Assembly (NCBI GenBank): GCA_027574665.1
Contig: CM050648.1
Coordinates: forward strand, 38,968,700 to 39,032,699
Length of the DNA stretch: 64,000 nt
Reading direction: 5' to 3'
Source of the DNA: Rhynochetos jubatus
Lineage: Eukaryota; Chordata; Aves; Eurypygiformes; Rhynochetidae
Position numbers and translations under genes: made by a program. The notes beneath the pieces are model-generated. The model was not told the origin of the DNA. It saw only the letters and a program-made list of their open reading frames with translations, and did no database searches. Below are positions 13,497 to 25,797 of the stretch, piece by piece (positions within the stretch are counted from its first letter, which is position 1; each line of letters starts with the position of its first letter).

Positions 13497-16400
13497 TGAG
13501 GCATGGAGAACAGGCCTAGATCTGTAAGTCACTGACATAGAGACAGTTGCTGTAATAATGCTTGTAGGAGATAGATAGAGGGTGAAATAAAGGTAATCTA
13601 AACCAGAAAATTAAGGAATCCCTACCAAAAAATAAAAGAGAGAGAGAAAAAAAGACATGAAAAGGCAAGTATATTATTTTATAGGGAGATCACAGTTTGT
13701 ACAGAAGCCTCACCAACCTGAGAAACACTAAATAAAAATTCTATGGTGTCAGTCAAATTGTTAAGTTCTGGCTATTTTTGTGTGGGAAACAATTCCTATT
13801 TTCTCCATGAGATGTTAGCTCTTATTACACAAATGAAAGCCTGCTGACCGGAATCTTATTTCTTGATGAAACAGAATTTCTCAGAGAACAAAACACCATT
13901 TTCTGACTGGATATTAATAATATCTTCAGAATATTTCCCATGTTCATGTACATGTTCCTACAGCAATAACAACAAAATGCAACACATGACCTGTGTCCAT
14001 GCCTGTGTTACAAATATTAAGAGCAAGTGATATACATTTAATTCCACTTTATTACAAATGTCCAGGGCTTTTGGACAACAAAACCCTCAACAAAGCTACA
14101 AAACCCAAATAACAAATGGTGTTAACTAACCCTTCAAGTATGAACAACCTTAGTTTGTGAATTCCCTCACCACCCAGTGAAAATGTCACAAGGTCAAGCT
14201 TCAGATGAAATCAGTGGATGGGTTGTACATGTAAATTGCACTGCAGCCCAAGCTTAGGCAGAGAAGTAATGATAGCAAGTCGTAACAAAAAATGCATTGC
14301 TATCACAGAGGAAAATATCCAGGTATCTGAATATAAAAATGTTTTAGATGTAAGCAGTAAATAAACTGGCTTTATCCAGTGTTCAAAGTGCCTGGCTAAT
14401 GAAATTAGAGGATTGCTTGCTAACCTCTCACACTCCATTCAAAAATTAAGAGTTCGGCAGGATTAAATCAATCAATCACACACACTCACACCCTTAGCCC
14501 TGTTCCATTTAGTTCCGTACGACAAGGTCATACGTAAGATGTCTAAATTGCTTGGACTCAGTCAACAATAATTACTTTACTCTTGGCTACCATGCTTTCA
14601 AATTTATCCCTAATCTGGCATGTTCTCTTGATCAAGTCCTTTATGGCTGTCTGTTGAAATGAATCGAACAATTTTCCAAGGATGGATATAATGCACAAGC
14701 AACAGTTAGGGTGTTAAGGTGCTAAATATCTGTAAAAAAGGGAAAAGTTCAGGAATGTGTGCATTAAGTGGTGAGACATCAGGTCGGCTTCAGCCTGCAA
14801 AAGAAGATTCGTAGGTGACAGGGGAGTGTGGTGACAGGAAATCTGTAAGGTACACAGCCAGGGCTACAGCTCCTTCATGACAGAGTTCACAAACTACTAA
14901 TGGTGGAGAGCAAAGTGTTGCTGCTTTTTCTCTCAGTGCACACTTTACAACATGGATAAGCCTCAGTCAAAACAAGCTGTCAATTATTCTTTATTTTTTT
15001 CCACCTCTTATTGCTCAGTCTCCTGGATGGAAAAGGAAACAACCTTGGGTTTGCATGCTGTATGCTTTTTTTGAAAATATTTTGTATTTTTTATGACATT
15101 TAAAGGTATTTTATGACTCATCATGTTGAATATACAAATTGATTTTTCAGCTACAACTCTCCTTCCCACAGTTTTTTGAATAAACTGACTTACCTATCTT
15201 TCAAGTGCACTTAGTGAAAACATTATGCTTTCCTGACGGATCCTCAGCAAGACAGCAAATTCAGAATGAAAACAGTGTAAGGCAGTCATACATCCTCATA
15301 CTTGAAATTTATGCTCAACTAAGCAACTAACAGTGTTAAATTTCTTCCAAATAGTTGGACATATTTAGCTGCTTCTTTTGTTTGAAAATAACTCCCTGAA
15401 ACACTCAAAGCTTTGCAGATTTACTTGTCAATAAACATTAATCTGCAAATGGTTCATAGAAGCATCCTGCAGCCAATGGGCGGCTCACAATCTGTTTATT
15501 GCTCCTATTGCCTGCTAGCTGTTATCACTATAACTGCTTTCTCATAGAACGACTCTTAAAGAGCTTCTAAAGGCCACCAAACATTTTAATTCAAATACCC
15601 ATGCAAAGCCACATACAATGTTTACTTCCCACTAGCACCCTTTTGAACGCAGATCCACTCAGCAAATATTGATGGAGACAGGAGAGTTGGTTTTGAAGCA
15701 TTTGCCTAAGGCCAAAAATTTGAAAAGTGACTAATTATTTTGGGTACCACAATTTCAGTGCTTCCCAGACAGACATCTGCAAGGGATCTGTGTACACAGT
15801 AAAGGAAAGCCACAATAACTCTGGATCAGGCCCTTTGAGAAGGTCTCCAGGTGGACAGCCTAGAATTAAGTTGTTCAACATCCTTAGGCATTTTTTGAAA
15901 ATTCTAGTTCACTGTGGATTTTTTTTCCCCTAACAGATTGTGAGTGCTTTTCCCTCAGACCTGTTCTCTTGTTTTCTATGATTTTTATAACATAAGATTT
16001 TGGGGTATCATCTTTCAGTTGTAATTAAGTTCAGATAACTTGTATCTGGTTTGGTTTTTTAATTTTTCTGTAGGGATAGAAAATTTACAGTAAAAAGAAA
16101 GAGGAGGAGAAAGGGGAATGTGCATATTAAATGACTGAGTGAACTCTCAAATTGCCATAGATATAACATTTACATTTTTCAAGGTCATGTGTCAAATACT
16201 AATGAAATAATGAACCTTTGTTACTCTGTGGTATCCCATGCCAGGCAACTTATGCATCAGCATCAACACAGTGGCTTTGATGAACTGCACTCCTGTGCCC
16301 TGCTGCTCTAACCTGGAAGTTAAAAAGGCAGCAATTAAGATTTCTAAAAAGGAGTAAGAAAAACAGAAAAACGGGGCTACAAGCTGCCAGTATTCTTAAT

Positions 16401-17038
16401 TTTAGAGTTGTTATTTAATACAAAAGCAAAAGAACTAAACAAAATGTGCAGAAGAAGGGTAAATGGCACGGAACAGAGATGTTAATGAAAAGGTTGAATA
16501 GGCTGCAGCTATGAGACGCACATCTGACCCATGAGACACCTCAAGAAAACAACAAGGTGGAAGTGTGGGGAGAAAAGATAGAGGAGAAGGAACCGTTATT
16601 TATACTCCTATGATGGAGCACACAGCAAAAACATGCATCAAAGCTATTATTTCAGAAGACACAGGACTGCATGAAAAAACTCTCCCCAACTTGGATGATT
16701 TGTTTTATTCTAAACTGTGTCACTGCAGTGAAATCACGCAGTGCCTTCCAGAAAGGCAACTTACACTTAACTATCTACTGCAAAGGACGTTGTATATTAT
16801 AATCCAATTTAGGATATGTTATATTGTATCATTAGAGAACAATTTTCGCTTGGTACAGCACAAAATGTCTTAATGGCTTTAAAACACATGCCTCTTCCTT
16901 TTGTCTTCTCTCTCAGCATGACATAAAATGAAGCTACAGACAATATTTCTGCTCCATGTGCCTTTCTGGGAAGTGTATGTTACCAAAAGTGTAATGGGTG
17001 ACTCCAGAGTTGTATATATTACATGCATACTTTGAAAA
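13497..17038. other. Gene-free unique DNA
   Basis: No gene, RNA or mobile-element copy is supported. Short open frames, such as a 102-codon one at 16565-16873, show no family resemblance. The segment at about 14200-14440 and the one at about 15420-15545 (with an inverted CCAAT and a GATA-type core) have the mixed, motif-rich texture of regulatory DNA, but I cannot show conservation. Confidence 0.5.
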
Positions 17039-17092
17039 CAGTCATTTCAGGAAATAATTAAAATGTTCAACCATTTCACAAAATGGCTGTTT
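17039..17092. repeat. Left palindromic repeat of the integrase transposon
   Basis: 'cagtcatttcaggaaat' starts at 17039 and is followed at about 17070-17088 by a diverged palindrome, 'accatttcacaaaatggct'. The latter looks like a decayed version of the perfect palindrome on the right side at 18318-18337. It lies just beyond the 3' side of the fossil integrase frame. Confidence 0.6.
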
Positions 17093-17220
17093 CATTCAAG
17101 CATTCTGTGAAATAAGAGAAAGTTTCACACCTTTAATCAAGTTAGTGAAACTAGTAACGAGGCACCATGTAAAATGCCTGATACCTTGTTTCTTGAATTA
17201 ACTTTATAAGACAACATATC

Positions 17221-18120
17221 TGATAATTTTTACAATTTATTTACTTCTAAAGCCATGCAGACTTCTACATTTATTTCTGAAATCATCTAGTCATAGCTTT
17301 GTGGGTATCTTGCTTTCCCATGCACCAAGCTAAGCGGGGGCCACAGAAGCTTCAGTCTTTGGATGGCTTCAGCAGCAAATTCAGTTCCTTTGTCACTCTG
17401 TAACATAACAGAGGTACAAAGTAGGAGACAAACAGCAAAAAGCTGAAAGGCCACTTCTGGTGCTCCCTCTGAGGTAAGGGCTCAGGGAACCCCAAATCTG
17501 GTGAGGTGGTCTTGGTACACCATTATCCCCTTGAAATTACATTGAGACCAGGCTGACATGCCAGTAAGGTCAGCTTGCTCTCGTGATGAGTATTCATTGC
17601 TTGTTTGTCACCAATGCCAATAATCAAGGACCAATTTATCTTCTTCTGGCACCCAAAGGAGAAAGATTTGAAGAGTTTGACAGCCTATTACTTGATGTTT
17701 GAATATTTAGATGGTAAATGCTTGATAACATGAATGTGTAGCAAGATGTGTTTTTCTGATGATATCATACTTGTCTTCAATGCTCACATGGTATATGGGA
17801 GATGCTTCTTCAGTCTAATGTTTCTTGATTACCTGCCCATTGTCACCACACCATAGAAATCCACACTTGTGAGCAGTGGAAGAATATAAAAGAACTAACT
17901 GGAAATCCTGTAACCAAAGAAGAGACAAATGAGACAAAAACAACCCACAAAACCTGTTCTTTAAAACTTACTCTGCAAGCAGGTAGTATCCAAGTCTTGA
18001 CTTTTATTTCAGATCTTGGCCTGCTTTTTTGATCTCAGCAGTAGTTGCACCATATTCTTCCCTTGGTATCGTGCACCTTGGGCTCTTCTCATACTTTTGT
18101 AAAGTTCTTTTCTGCAGCTA
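17221..18120 (-). pseudogene. Decayed KRBA2-like integrase (rve) gene
   Basis: In the living family this enzyme cuts and joins transposon ends in the nucleus with a DDE triad. Reading the minus strand from high to low coordinates, an N-terminal segment resembling KRBA2-like proteins lies at about 18050-17830. 'YDIIRKTHLATH' (17769-17734) matches the H-x3-H half of an H2C2 zinc-binding segment. The integrase core follows: 'DLTGM' near 17571 holds the position of the first catalytic Asp, then 'VYQDHLTRF' (17520-17494), 'QSDKGTEFAA' (17400-17371) with the second Asp, and 'LVHGKARYPQS' (17328-17296), which leads to the expected Glu region. Spacing between these motifs fits the family. The frame is interrupted several times and cannot encode a working protein. 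The call rests on order plus spacing of motifs, not on one match. A domesticated host gene relic is possible but less likely given the flanking repeats. Confidence 0.72.
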
Positions 18121-18256
18121 CTTTCAAACTCCACAGCCACCTCCAACAGTCACTGCAGAACAAGCAAAGGATCCTTATCCAATAATCCCCCTTTTCACAA
18201 TATGCCTGTTACTGAGTGAAACAAACAGTCAAATAGTCTAGCAGAATAACCAGCAC

Positions 18257-18367
18257 GTCAGTCATTTCATAGAACGCATGAAACTTTTAGTCATTTTACC
18301 AAATGAGTGAGTGAAGGAGTCATTTTGCAAAATGACTGAAAATTTCAGTCATTTCAGGAAATGACTG
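18257..18367. repeat. Right palindrome cluster of the integrase transposon
   Basis: A run of related palindromes: an imperfect one at 18289-18308, a perfect 20-bp one, 'agtcattttgcaaaatgact', at 18318-18337, an overlapping 'tgactgaaa...tttcagtca' at 18333-18351, and 'cagtcatttc-ag-gaaatgactg' at 18346-18367 with 10-bp arms. A further partial unit begins near 18259. All share the core AGTCATTT/AAATGACT. It sits just 5' of the fossil integrase frame, where terminal or subterminal transposase-binding repeats are expected. Confidence 0.75.
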
Positions 18368-20959
18368 GCTTCATGATACAACTAACAGATCAGGTGCCAA
18401 GGGAAAGGCTTAGGCTGGAAGTGGGAAGCAGATCATGTTCTTCAAACCCCCTCTTGTGGCTGCGGGGAATAGAGCCAGAAAATACCGCATTTGACTGTAA
18501 TCTTTTGTTTCAAGACTGCAGTGATTGTTCAGGAAGGAAGGAGATGTGGGAGCCCTTGTTTTGCAGTAGAGTACATCATGATACTTTATATTCTTCCTTA
18601 AAAATCTCTGTCAAAGGAGTTAAATTTTCTTAAATTCTTAAGAAATTGTATGTGGGGATTGGGCTGGATGCCTCTGTAGAGATCCAGGACAAAGCAGCTG
18701 CCAAAAAGGTTCTGTAGGGATGGATCCACTGGCTATTTTATATCAGCTGTGACTATTTAGTACAACTGTATATGTCTCATATCTAAGTACAGCCTTCACT
18801 TTATTTTCTGAAAACCATTTTAAAGCTTCAGGGCCTTTGGGTAGAGCTGAAACAAAATGAACAGTGTCCAGAAAACGTTTCTTAGCAGGTAGCTATGAAG
18901 AAGCTTTCACAAATGCTGATGAGCTGCTATTCAAATCCAAGCAGCTTTGGACAAAAGCTGCCTATAAGGCAAAGCTCCTTGTTTTCATAAGGCGAAAGCA
19001 AATAATTGATCCTCTAGTAAAGTTTGAATGTGACTGAAACAATGAGCTGACATTGTAACCTATGTCCCATTGTAAGGGGAGACAAGGATAAAAAGAGAGG
19101 TGATTGTGGTTTACTATGAAAATCACTGTGTAATTCCAAAATTCTTTTAAAACAGTGGTGCAGATTATGTGCAAACTATGGCAGAAATTTTGATCAATGT
19201 CATATGTCTCTGATGCTGCCTTCCTGTGAAAGGAAATCAGCACCTTGTCTTTGGGAAATTGGATGTGGAGGATCCATTTGCAGAAATGGTACCACACCTT
19301 GAGCCCCTGTCAAAAGGATAATGCCAAAAGGAGGGTTAAATCCATCAGTTTGGATCATTACTTCTTTTGGAGCCTACTCAGAACAAGATCAGCACAGGCA
19401 TACTCTGTAGGGCTTCAGCACAAAAGCCTTTAGACACCATCCAGGTCTGTGATACCTCATTTTGCTTGCATTCCCCTCTTCCCAAACACCACATACTTCC
19501 TCTTTCTGCCACTATTGTTTCAGGGAATTCTTTTAAATACATTTTTAATCTAATCTAAGTGATCTACTTTCCTTCAGCATAACTACAGGTACTAGTTTCT
19601 TATCTTTTTTTAATTTCTTTTTTAAAATTTTTTATTTACAGCAATATTGAGAGTCAGTGGACATATAGCTTCTAAAACAGTAGCCTGAGGGAACCTGGTA
19701 GAAGCCCATTTTATTGTATTTTGTATTCTGGCACATTGAAAGATTACACAGTTCAACTACGAAAGTGCTTCATACCAAAACTTACAGGAACTCTATCTGA
19801 CCTGATGCCAAAGAAAATGATTGAACTGTGTAATATAATAAAGGCTTACATTAATCTGAAACATGCCAAGAAATGAATAATTTGAAAAATTATCTGGAAA
19901 AACATTACTTTATCAACAGAAACTAAAGAAAACAATTAGTTGTGCTTTTCTTTATTTTTTCCCCCTGAATAAGATGTCCAAAATGCTGCCCATTATTAAG
20001 TTCAATATATTTCATTTAATGCAGAAGAGAAATAGCTCACTGATTATGTGTTACACAGGTTTGTAAAAACTAATACATTTTCACATGAAAAATTGGACAG
20101 ACTTTTCAGGAAAACACTGTAATATTTCATTTTGGAAATGCTACTGTAAGATCAGCTAGATATCTTTTTTCCCCAACTGAAATCGTCATACCTGACAAAA
20201 ATCACAGCATGAGCACTGGCCATATATTTTTTGACAACAGATACTTCAGCAGTGTGGCTTTGCCCATACGTCCGTATATTTAGGGAGCTCAAGGTGTGGT
20301 TCCTGGCTCTGTCAGTTTTCATGAGTGCTTTAGGTCAAGGCGAGGACTTGTAACAGTGACTCTGAATCTGCTTGAGTGTGTCTAAGTTTGAAACCAGTGA
20401 AATTCCACTGTGCTCCATTTCAGTACATCCTGATGTGTCTCAGCTCCCTAAAAATATCTTCCTGGAAGGGAAAATATATTAGTTCTTGCGAAGCACTCTC
20501 ATGCTGTCAAAACAGGGAACAGACATGAGGACAAGGGCAAATCAGGACTGGCCCAAAGCTTCTCAGCAGGGCAGGATATACTGAATTTTTCATTCTTCAA
20601 CTTACATCATCTTCACAGGTAATAGGGACACAACTTCTCCACACAGCAACCTTCCTAAATGACCTCAGGCACATGTTGGTCCAGGGAAGGACCGGACAGC
20701 CTTTCTGGGAGACAAGCGGAGGGGTGGCCTGCCACCTCCCCAAATGCTTGAGGGACAGGAACCCCCACCCTGGCCTGATGTCCACATCCCCCTGCAGTCC
20801 CTGCTTCCTGCTATGGCTGTGGGAGGTTTTGGCCTCACGGCGGGTTGTGTGGATCCTTGAAACGTTGACATAGCCCTTGCCTTGCCTTGAGTGGTGGCAT
20901 ATGTTTCAAGGCTTTACAATGACCGGGCATAAGCTTTCATGGAACCTGTTATAAGCCTG

Positions 20960-21245
20960 AATAAAACATCACACAGCATTAAGCTTTTCCATCCCAACAG
21001 TTTTAATTAAGCCAGCCAGTTCATACTACACATTTATCAACATTAAAGCCAGCATTGTTTGCTGAAGTGAATGTAGACATGCGGAGGAGTTAGGTATTGG
21101 TAATTACTCCTAAAGTGTACTATACATATACGGCTACTCTATTGATTTCCAATATTTAATATTCTACAATGTCCAGCACAGAGCTAGCTACACTAATGAA
21201 AATACAAGTATATTATTCTCAGTCCCTTAGCCAACATTTGAGACA
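20960..21245. promoter_or_regulatory. Candidate conserved non-coding element
   Basis: A motif-rich, non-repetitive AT-rich segment with several homeodomain-type cores (TTAATTAA near 21003, GGTAATTAC near 21097) and a PBX/HOX-like ATTGATTT near 21141. It has no coding potential and no repeat match. Function is inferred from texture only. Confidence 0.2.
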
Positions 21246-22749
21246 TTTATTTTTATTTACCTAATACTGAAGGAAAGCTCTATCCCTACTAAATTTATCT
21301 GAGAAGTTACTTTCAAAGACCGCAATACTTTGCAGACATCTGATGCAAAATGTAATCTCTTTTTAAACATTACTTGTCTGTTTTATTCAAGTGCTACACT
21401 TTTAAAATATGTTTTAAGTATTTTGCAACTGTCATATATTTAGGGGTTTCTCACTCAGCTTGCAGACTGGTTAATCTCATTGTGCAGTTGTGCCATGCTG
21501 GGACAACACCGTTGTGATCGCCTCTCTGCAACAGAAGTGTGATAGGCTGATATTTCTTTCCTTTTAATTTTGCTCACTCCATGAATATGTTTCTACTAAG
21601 TTAAATTCATTCGCTTTCTCAGGGTTGTATAACCAGTGGACTTCTAAACCACTTGACCTTTCAGTTGTATGTGTTTCTGGAAACATTTTGCTAGGGACGG
21701 AGGTGTTATGTATTGCTTCTAGCTATACATTCCTCAGATCTCTCCTGTGCTCTTGTTTTCAAGGTTTATTACTGTGGAAGCAGACTTCAGGATGGCAAAT
21801 TTTTAAAGAGAGCTTAATTTGGGTTGATCTCACAGACTCCAACTTTTTCTGGGAATTCTGCTGTTGATTTCTGCAAGAGCAGCTCCTGGTGAAGGTTGAG
21901 TACTTTTGAAACTCCTCCTCCAACTCAGATGCTTTTTAAGTGGTGTCTGTGCTCAGAAGGAGCCAAGCTGTGGGTTCAAGACCTCTAACAACTGCTTGCT
22001 TGATCAAAGACTCCAGCACGGGCAATAATTAGATCATTGACAACAAAAACTGCAATGTGGAATAGACTGTAGGAAGCAAGGAAATGCAGTTTTAGTATGT
22101 TTAAATGCGAATTTCAATGTAAAAAACCATTCTAAGGCAAGTCGTCAATTCACTAAAAGATACAGTTCCTCATTTTCTTTCTTAACCTTTCCATAGCAAA
22201 TGGGAACAGCCAGCTGAGAGTTTTTTCATAAGAACAAATTTAGTGAGTTAAGATTTCCCATCTAGATCTTTTAAAAAGCATATAAAACTGGCATTATTTG
22301 TCTATCACATCCCCTTACCAGGTAAGAAGAACTTGGCATTTTTTCTATAGCAGCTTACAAAAGCATTCAGGTTAGTCATCGTATCTATTTCTTCTCTTTT
22401 AACTTTTGCTTCTGTCACTTCCATGGCTTTAAGCTGTGACACTATAAGACCCACACTTCCTCAGAAAATAATGCTTCAAGGTGCAAAGCGCTGCTTGAAG
22501 ATCAGTTCTGTTCCAAGCTCTGATGTTATTCCCAGTTGTACCACCCTCCTGTCCTGCCTGCTGCACCTCCAGTGGTAGACAATACAGAGAGTCTTTGCAA
22601 AACATTAGGAAACTAATCATCGCAAACTGGATTTATCTGTCCATCTGAAAAATACTGAAGAGATATTTGCTTGGCGAGAAGTAACCTGTCTCGACAGAGA
22701 ACATGTCTTAAAGGGTTCTATTTTAAAACCTTAGTATGTTTAAAATTCC

Positions 22750-22770
22750 CATTAAAATTAATGAGAATGA
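22750..22770 (+). repeat. 21-bp motif copy 1 (shared with 29863-29883)
   Basis: The 21 bases here are identical to those at 29863-29883, and a loosely similar 'ttctta' follows at the same spacing in both. Diverged ends of two copies of an old interspersed repeat would explain this. I recall old amniote repeats carrying a similar 'cccattgaagtcaatgg' motif, but the match is too weak to name. Confidence 0.4.
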
Positions 22771-25374
22771 CTTTGTTCTTAAGGTTGACAGTTCTGGAAT
22801 CCAATGCTTTTGTTTGTGAGAACAATCAAGTTTCGTGTCACTTGTTACTTGCTGCACCAATGAAGTCTGGAGATTTTACAATCTTCTCAGCCTTCTTTCC
22901 TGCCAAAGATCAGGTGCTACCAGATGGGGATTGATTAAAGCAATGTGAAAAAGCTGATAATTTGGCTGCTTGGCTACATTTAAAATGAAAAAAATTAAGG
23001 TGTTTTGGATGATGCCAAAATAGTCAAGTTTTTCTTGGGAAATCAAACACTAAAAAAGTGAAAAACTTTACCAAAACCACTTTTTTCTATTTCTTTCTAT
23101 GTTTTTTGGTCAAATGAATTCAACAAGCTTATCACAAACTTACAAATAGCTTCAGCTGACCTGCACTTACCTTTGCAGCCAACAAATCACTCAAGTAAAA
23201 GACATCCATCTCCTGTGGGAACAATGCTCACCTTTTTTTCCATGTGGCTTTCCTGAACACTAGTAAGCCATTAACCATATTTGCTGCTTCCTGCATTCAA
23301 TTACCAAACACGGTGTGCTTGCCAGACCAGATTTTCCACATGAAAGTATTCAACATACATATATTTTTTGCAATTCTTATCCTGTTCCAACAATTAGTTT
23401 TGCTTTTATCTAAGCAAGGAGTGGGGTCCATGATCAAGCATGAGAAACACTCTTTCTATAAGCTTGATGAACCCAATATCTTAGATGGGAAAAGGCATTG
23501 TCTAATCTGGATATCCAAATTATAGCACGCCAACTGATTCTCAAGAGTGCTGAAGTGCAGTTTCTTTGTCTGTTTTTAATTTTAAAACAATCCCCATATT
23601 GTATAATTGTGCTCCTTTTTTTTCAGAGCTACCGTTTCTACAGCAGATGCACTCCAGCAATGACAGATACTTTAAAAAACAATAGGAAAGGTACTTTAAT
23701 TAATTAATGCACTGTTAGAAGCAGTTTTGGATGCAGAATCTATGGGGGAAGACTATAAATATTTTGTCTGAATTGTTCTTCTGTTTCCCAACAATTCTGT
23801 AAATATTTTAATAGCATAGCAAAAATGATGCATCCCTGATGAAAAGTTAAGAGACAGGCAAAGGAAAAAAAAAAGTGATTTCAACCTTTGTACTATTCCC
23901 CCCCCCAAAAATAGGAGATGTAGCCTGGGGCCAGGCAACTTCAGCCTTGTTAACTGAGCCATGAGCATCCTCCTAGGAATGACTAGAATTCATTGCAGGC
24001 TCACCAGAGCCCTGTAATGGATTCAGCATTAGGCTTCAAATACAAGAGTTGAACTCGCATGGGCCCGCAAAAGGCCTGGGCTGCAAAACACAGAAGAACA
24101 AAAGCTCTGTGTGCAAACTCCTTCCCCTACCTTTAGAAACCGTTTTCTGCTGGGTTGTTTGGGTTGGGTTTTTTTCCTCTTTGCAAGAAAACAACATTTT
24201 TCAGGATACATTGGCTTCCTAATTTTATTTAAATGTGAGAAATTATTTTGGGGGAGGGGAAGACATATGTCAAAGTAGGAAATATAGTTGGGAAATAGTG
24301 GTAACACATTACTGTTCTCATATTTTGGTTTAGGGTTCTTGCTTGTTTTGTGGGTTTGGTTTTTTTTAAAGCTTTCCATTTCCCATTTCCCTTTTTCCCT
24401 CAAGATGTTTCCATTTTGTACTCCCTGCCTTGCTGAAATCTCGGGAGTGGGACCTGTGTGTATCTTTTTAGGATATCTGAGCTTTCTGTAAGGCAACATA
24501 ATATTCCTTATTAATCTACAGTGTGTCAATGGAAAAAGAAAAAGCCTTATTGTAGCTGTCCTGTTTTCATTTTCAATCTGCTCTTGCTGGAAGGGATAAT
24601 CTGCTTAGGCTCTGCTGGGTAGGATGGGACCTTGGGAGTTCCCGTATTACTTCTTGTCCTGCAGGTTCTTGGTGTTCTCCTCCTTGACATTTTGCCAGGT
24701 CCTGCTGAGAGGTTCATAGAACCCTCTCTTAAATCCCATTTTTCACCTGGTATGACACAGCACTAAATCATCCCATTTACACAAATCTGTTCTCTGGAAC
24801 CATTCAAGGACTACCCTCCACTCAGTCTGGTGCTATCTGCAGCTTTTCCTTCTTTTCTTAAACAATTGTAAGGAACAAGGGACAAGCGGGGAGATTTCTT
24901 TGAGTTACTAAACATGAATGCTGTAAATATGGGACTCCCAAACCCCTCCTCCTTTCTTTACATCCCCCTTCCCCCATATTTAAAAGCATGTGAGAGGCTG
25001 TCGGTCAGCTCTGTTTCAAGGTTATTTGGAAGGTCTTCACTTTCCCCAGAGTCAGCACCAGCCATGAATCCCATCATTCAGCACAGTAAGGGCTGCCTGT
25101 TGGGTAAAGCATTACAGACTATTCCTCACCCAAAACACCACCACAAAGTCTAATACTAAACCCCAGCGATAAGAATAGTTGAAGTTAAACAACATGGATG
25201 TCAAAATCTGTTGGATCTGTACAAAGGCAAAAACACTGCACTTTGAGAGACCCTGGAACAGTCATACCAAGGGAAATCAGTGTGTAAGCTGTCTGACCTC
25301 TTTTCTTTTTTTTTTTCCCCCCATTACTCCCTTACTCTCTCTCTCCTTCATCCCCAAAGGAAGTTAAAGATGTT

Positions 25375-25745
25375 TTTATAATGTGGATGATAGAGACGGC
25401 TGATCTGCATAATGAAGCTGAAAACAGCCTGCTTGTGTTGAAGCTCCTCCTCTGCATGTTACATGCCAGCAGAGATTTGCTACGAAACAGAAGGAGAGCT
25501 GCAATGCAGCATTTTCCTCTGGAACTTTGCAGCTGTATTACAGTTCCAAGCACACCACGGAAAGACTTTTGTTTACAGTATTTAAATTCAATTTGGATGG
25601 TAGCTGTTAAAAGTAGGCAGATGAATCACTGCACGTCCGCTAACACTTTAGTGCCCACCCACCCTAAGGCTATTATGCTTAACCGAATTACTTCATGTTC
25701 TCTTACAATTAATTTTCCTATTGTTTTATGGTACTGCCTGCTTCT
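25375..25745. promoter_or_regulatory. Candidate conserved non-coding element
   Basis: A dense, non-repetitive segment with TGCATAATGA, CAGCTG and TAATTA/CAATTAATT cores. A 127-codon plus-strand frame crosses it (25381-25764), but the predicted protein has no recognisable domain and lacks exon-like boundaries that I can defend. A conserved element is the better guess; an unrecognised exon cannot be excluded. Confidence 0.22.
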
Positions 25746-25749
25746 CATA

Positions 25750-25797
25750 ATTAGTGGTCCTTAATACTCAGCTATTAGTCGTCCTTAATACTCACCT
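25750..25797 (+). repeat. Two-copy 24-bp tandem duplication
   Basis: The units 25750-25773 and 25774-25797 ('attagtggtccttaatactc' plus four bases) differ at only two positions, both G/C. This looks like a fairly recent local duplication by slippage or end joining. Confidence 0.85.

Larger units (their letters stand above)
17039..18367 (-). mobile_element. Fossil integrase-type DNA transposon (KRBA2-like/GIN-Ginger relative)
   Basis: About 1.3 kb bounded by related short palindromic repeats, with a decayed integrase reading frame on the minus strand between them. The same 17-mer, 'cagtcatttcaggaaat', occurs at 17039-17055 and 18346-18362. Because the motif is nearly self-complementary, it can serve as an inverted terminal repeat. 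The frame order (N-terminal segment, H2C2-like zinc-binding segment, integrase core) reads right to left, as expected for one element on the minus strand. It is broken in several places and the region after the integrase core is short, so the C-terminal part appears lost. The family is named from memory of KRBA2-like proteins; a Ty3/gypsy-type integrase is the main alternative. No clear target-site duplication was found, so the outer edges are approximate. Confidence 0.7.

Noticed and set aside
18962-19297. 111-codon minus-strand open frame just outside the integrase fossil
   Set aside because: I looked for continuation of the integrase element or an hAT-type transposase and saw no matching motifs. 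It lies beyond the terminal palindromes.
24029-24529. 166-codon minus-strand open frame, the longest outside repeats apart from shadows
   Set aside because: The protein is low in complexity, Lys/Pro/Ser-rich and has no recognisable domain. The region is T/C-skewed on the plus strand, which thins stop codons on the other strand.
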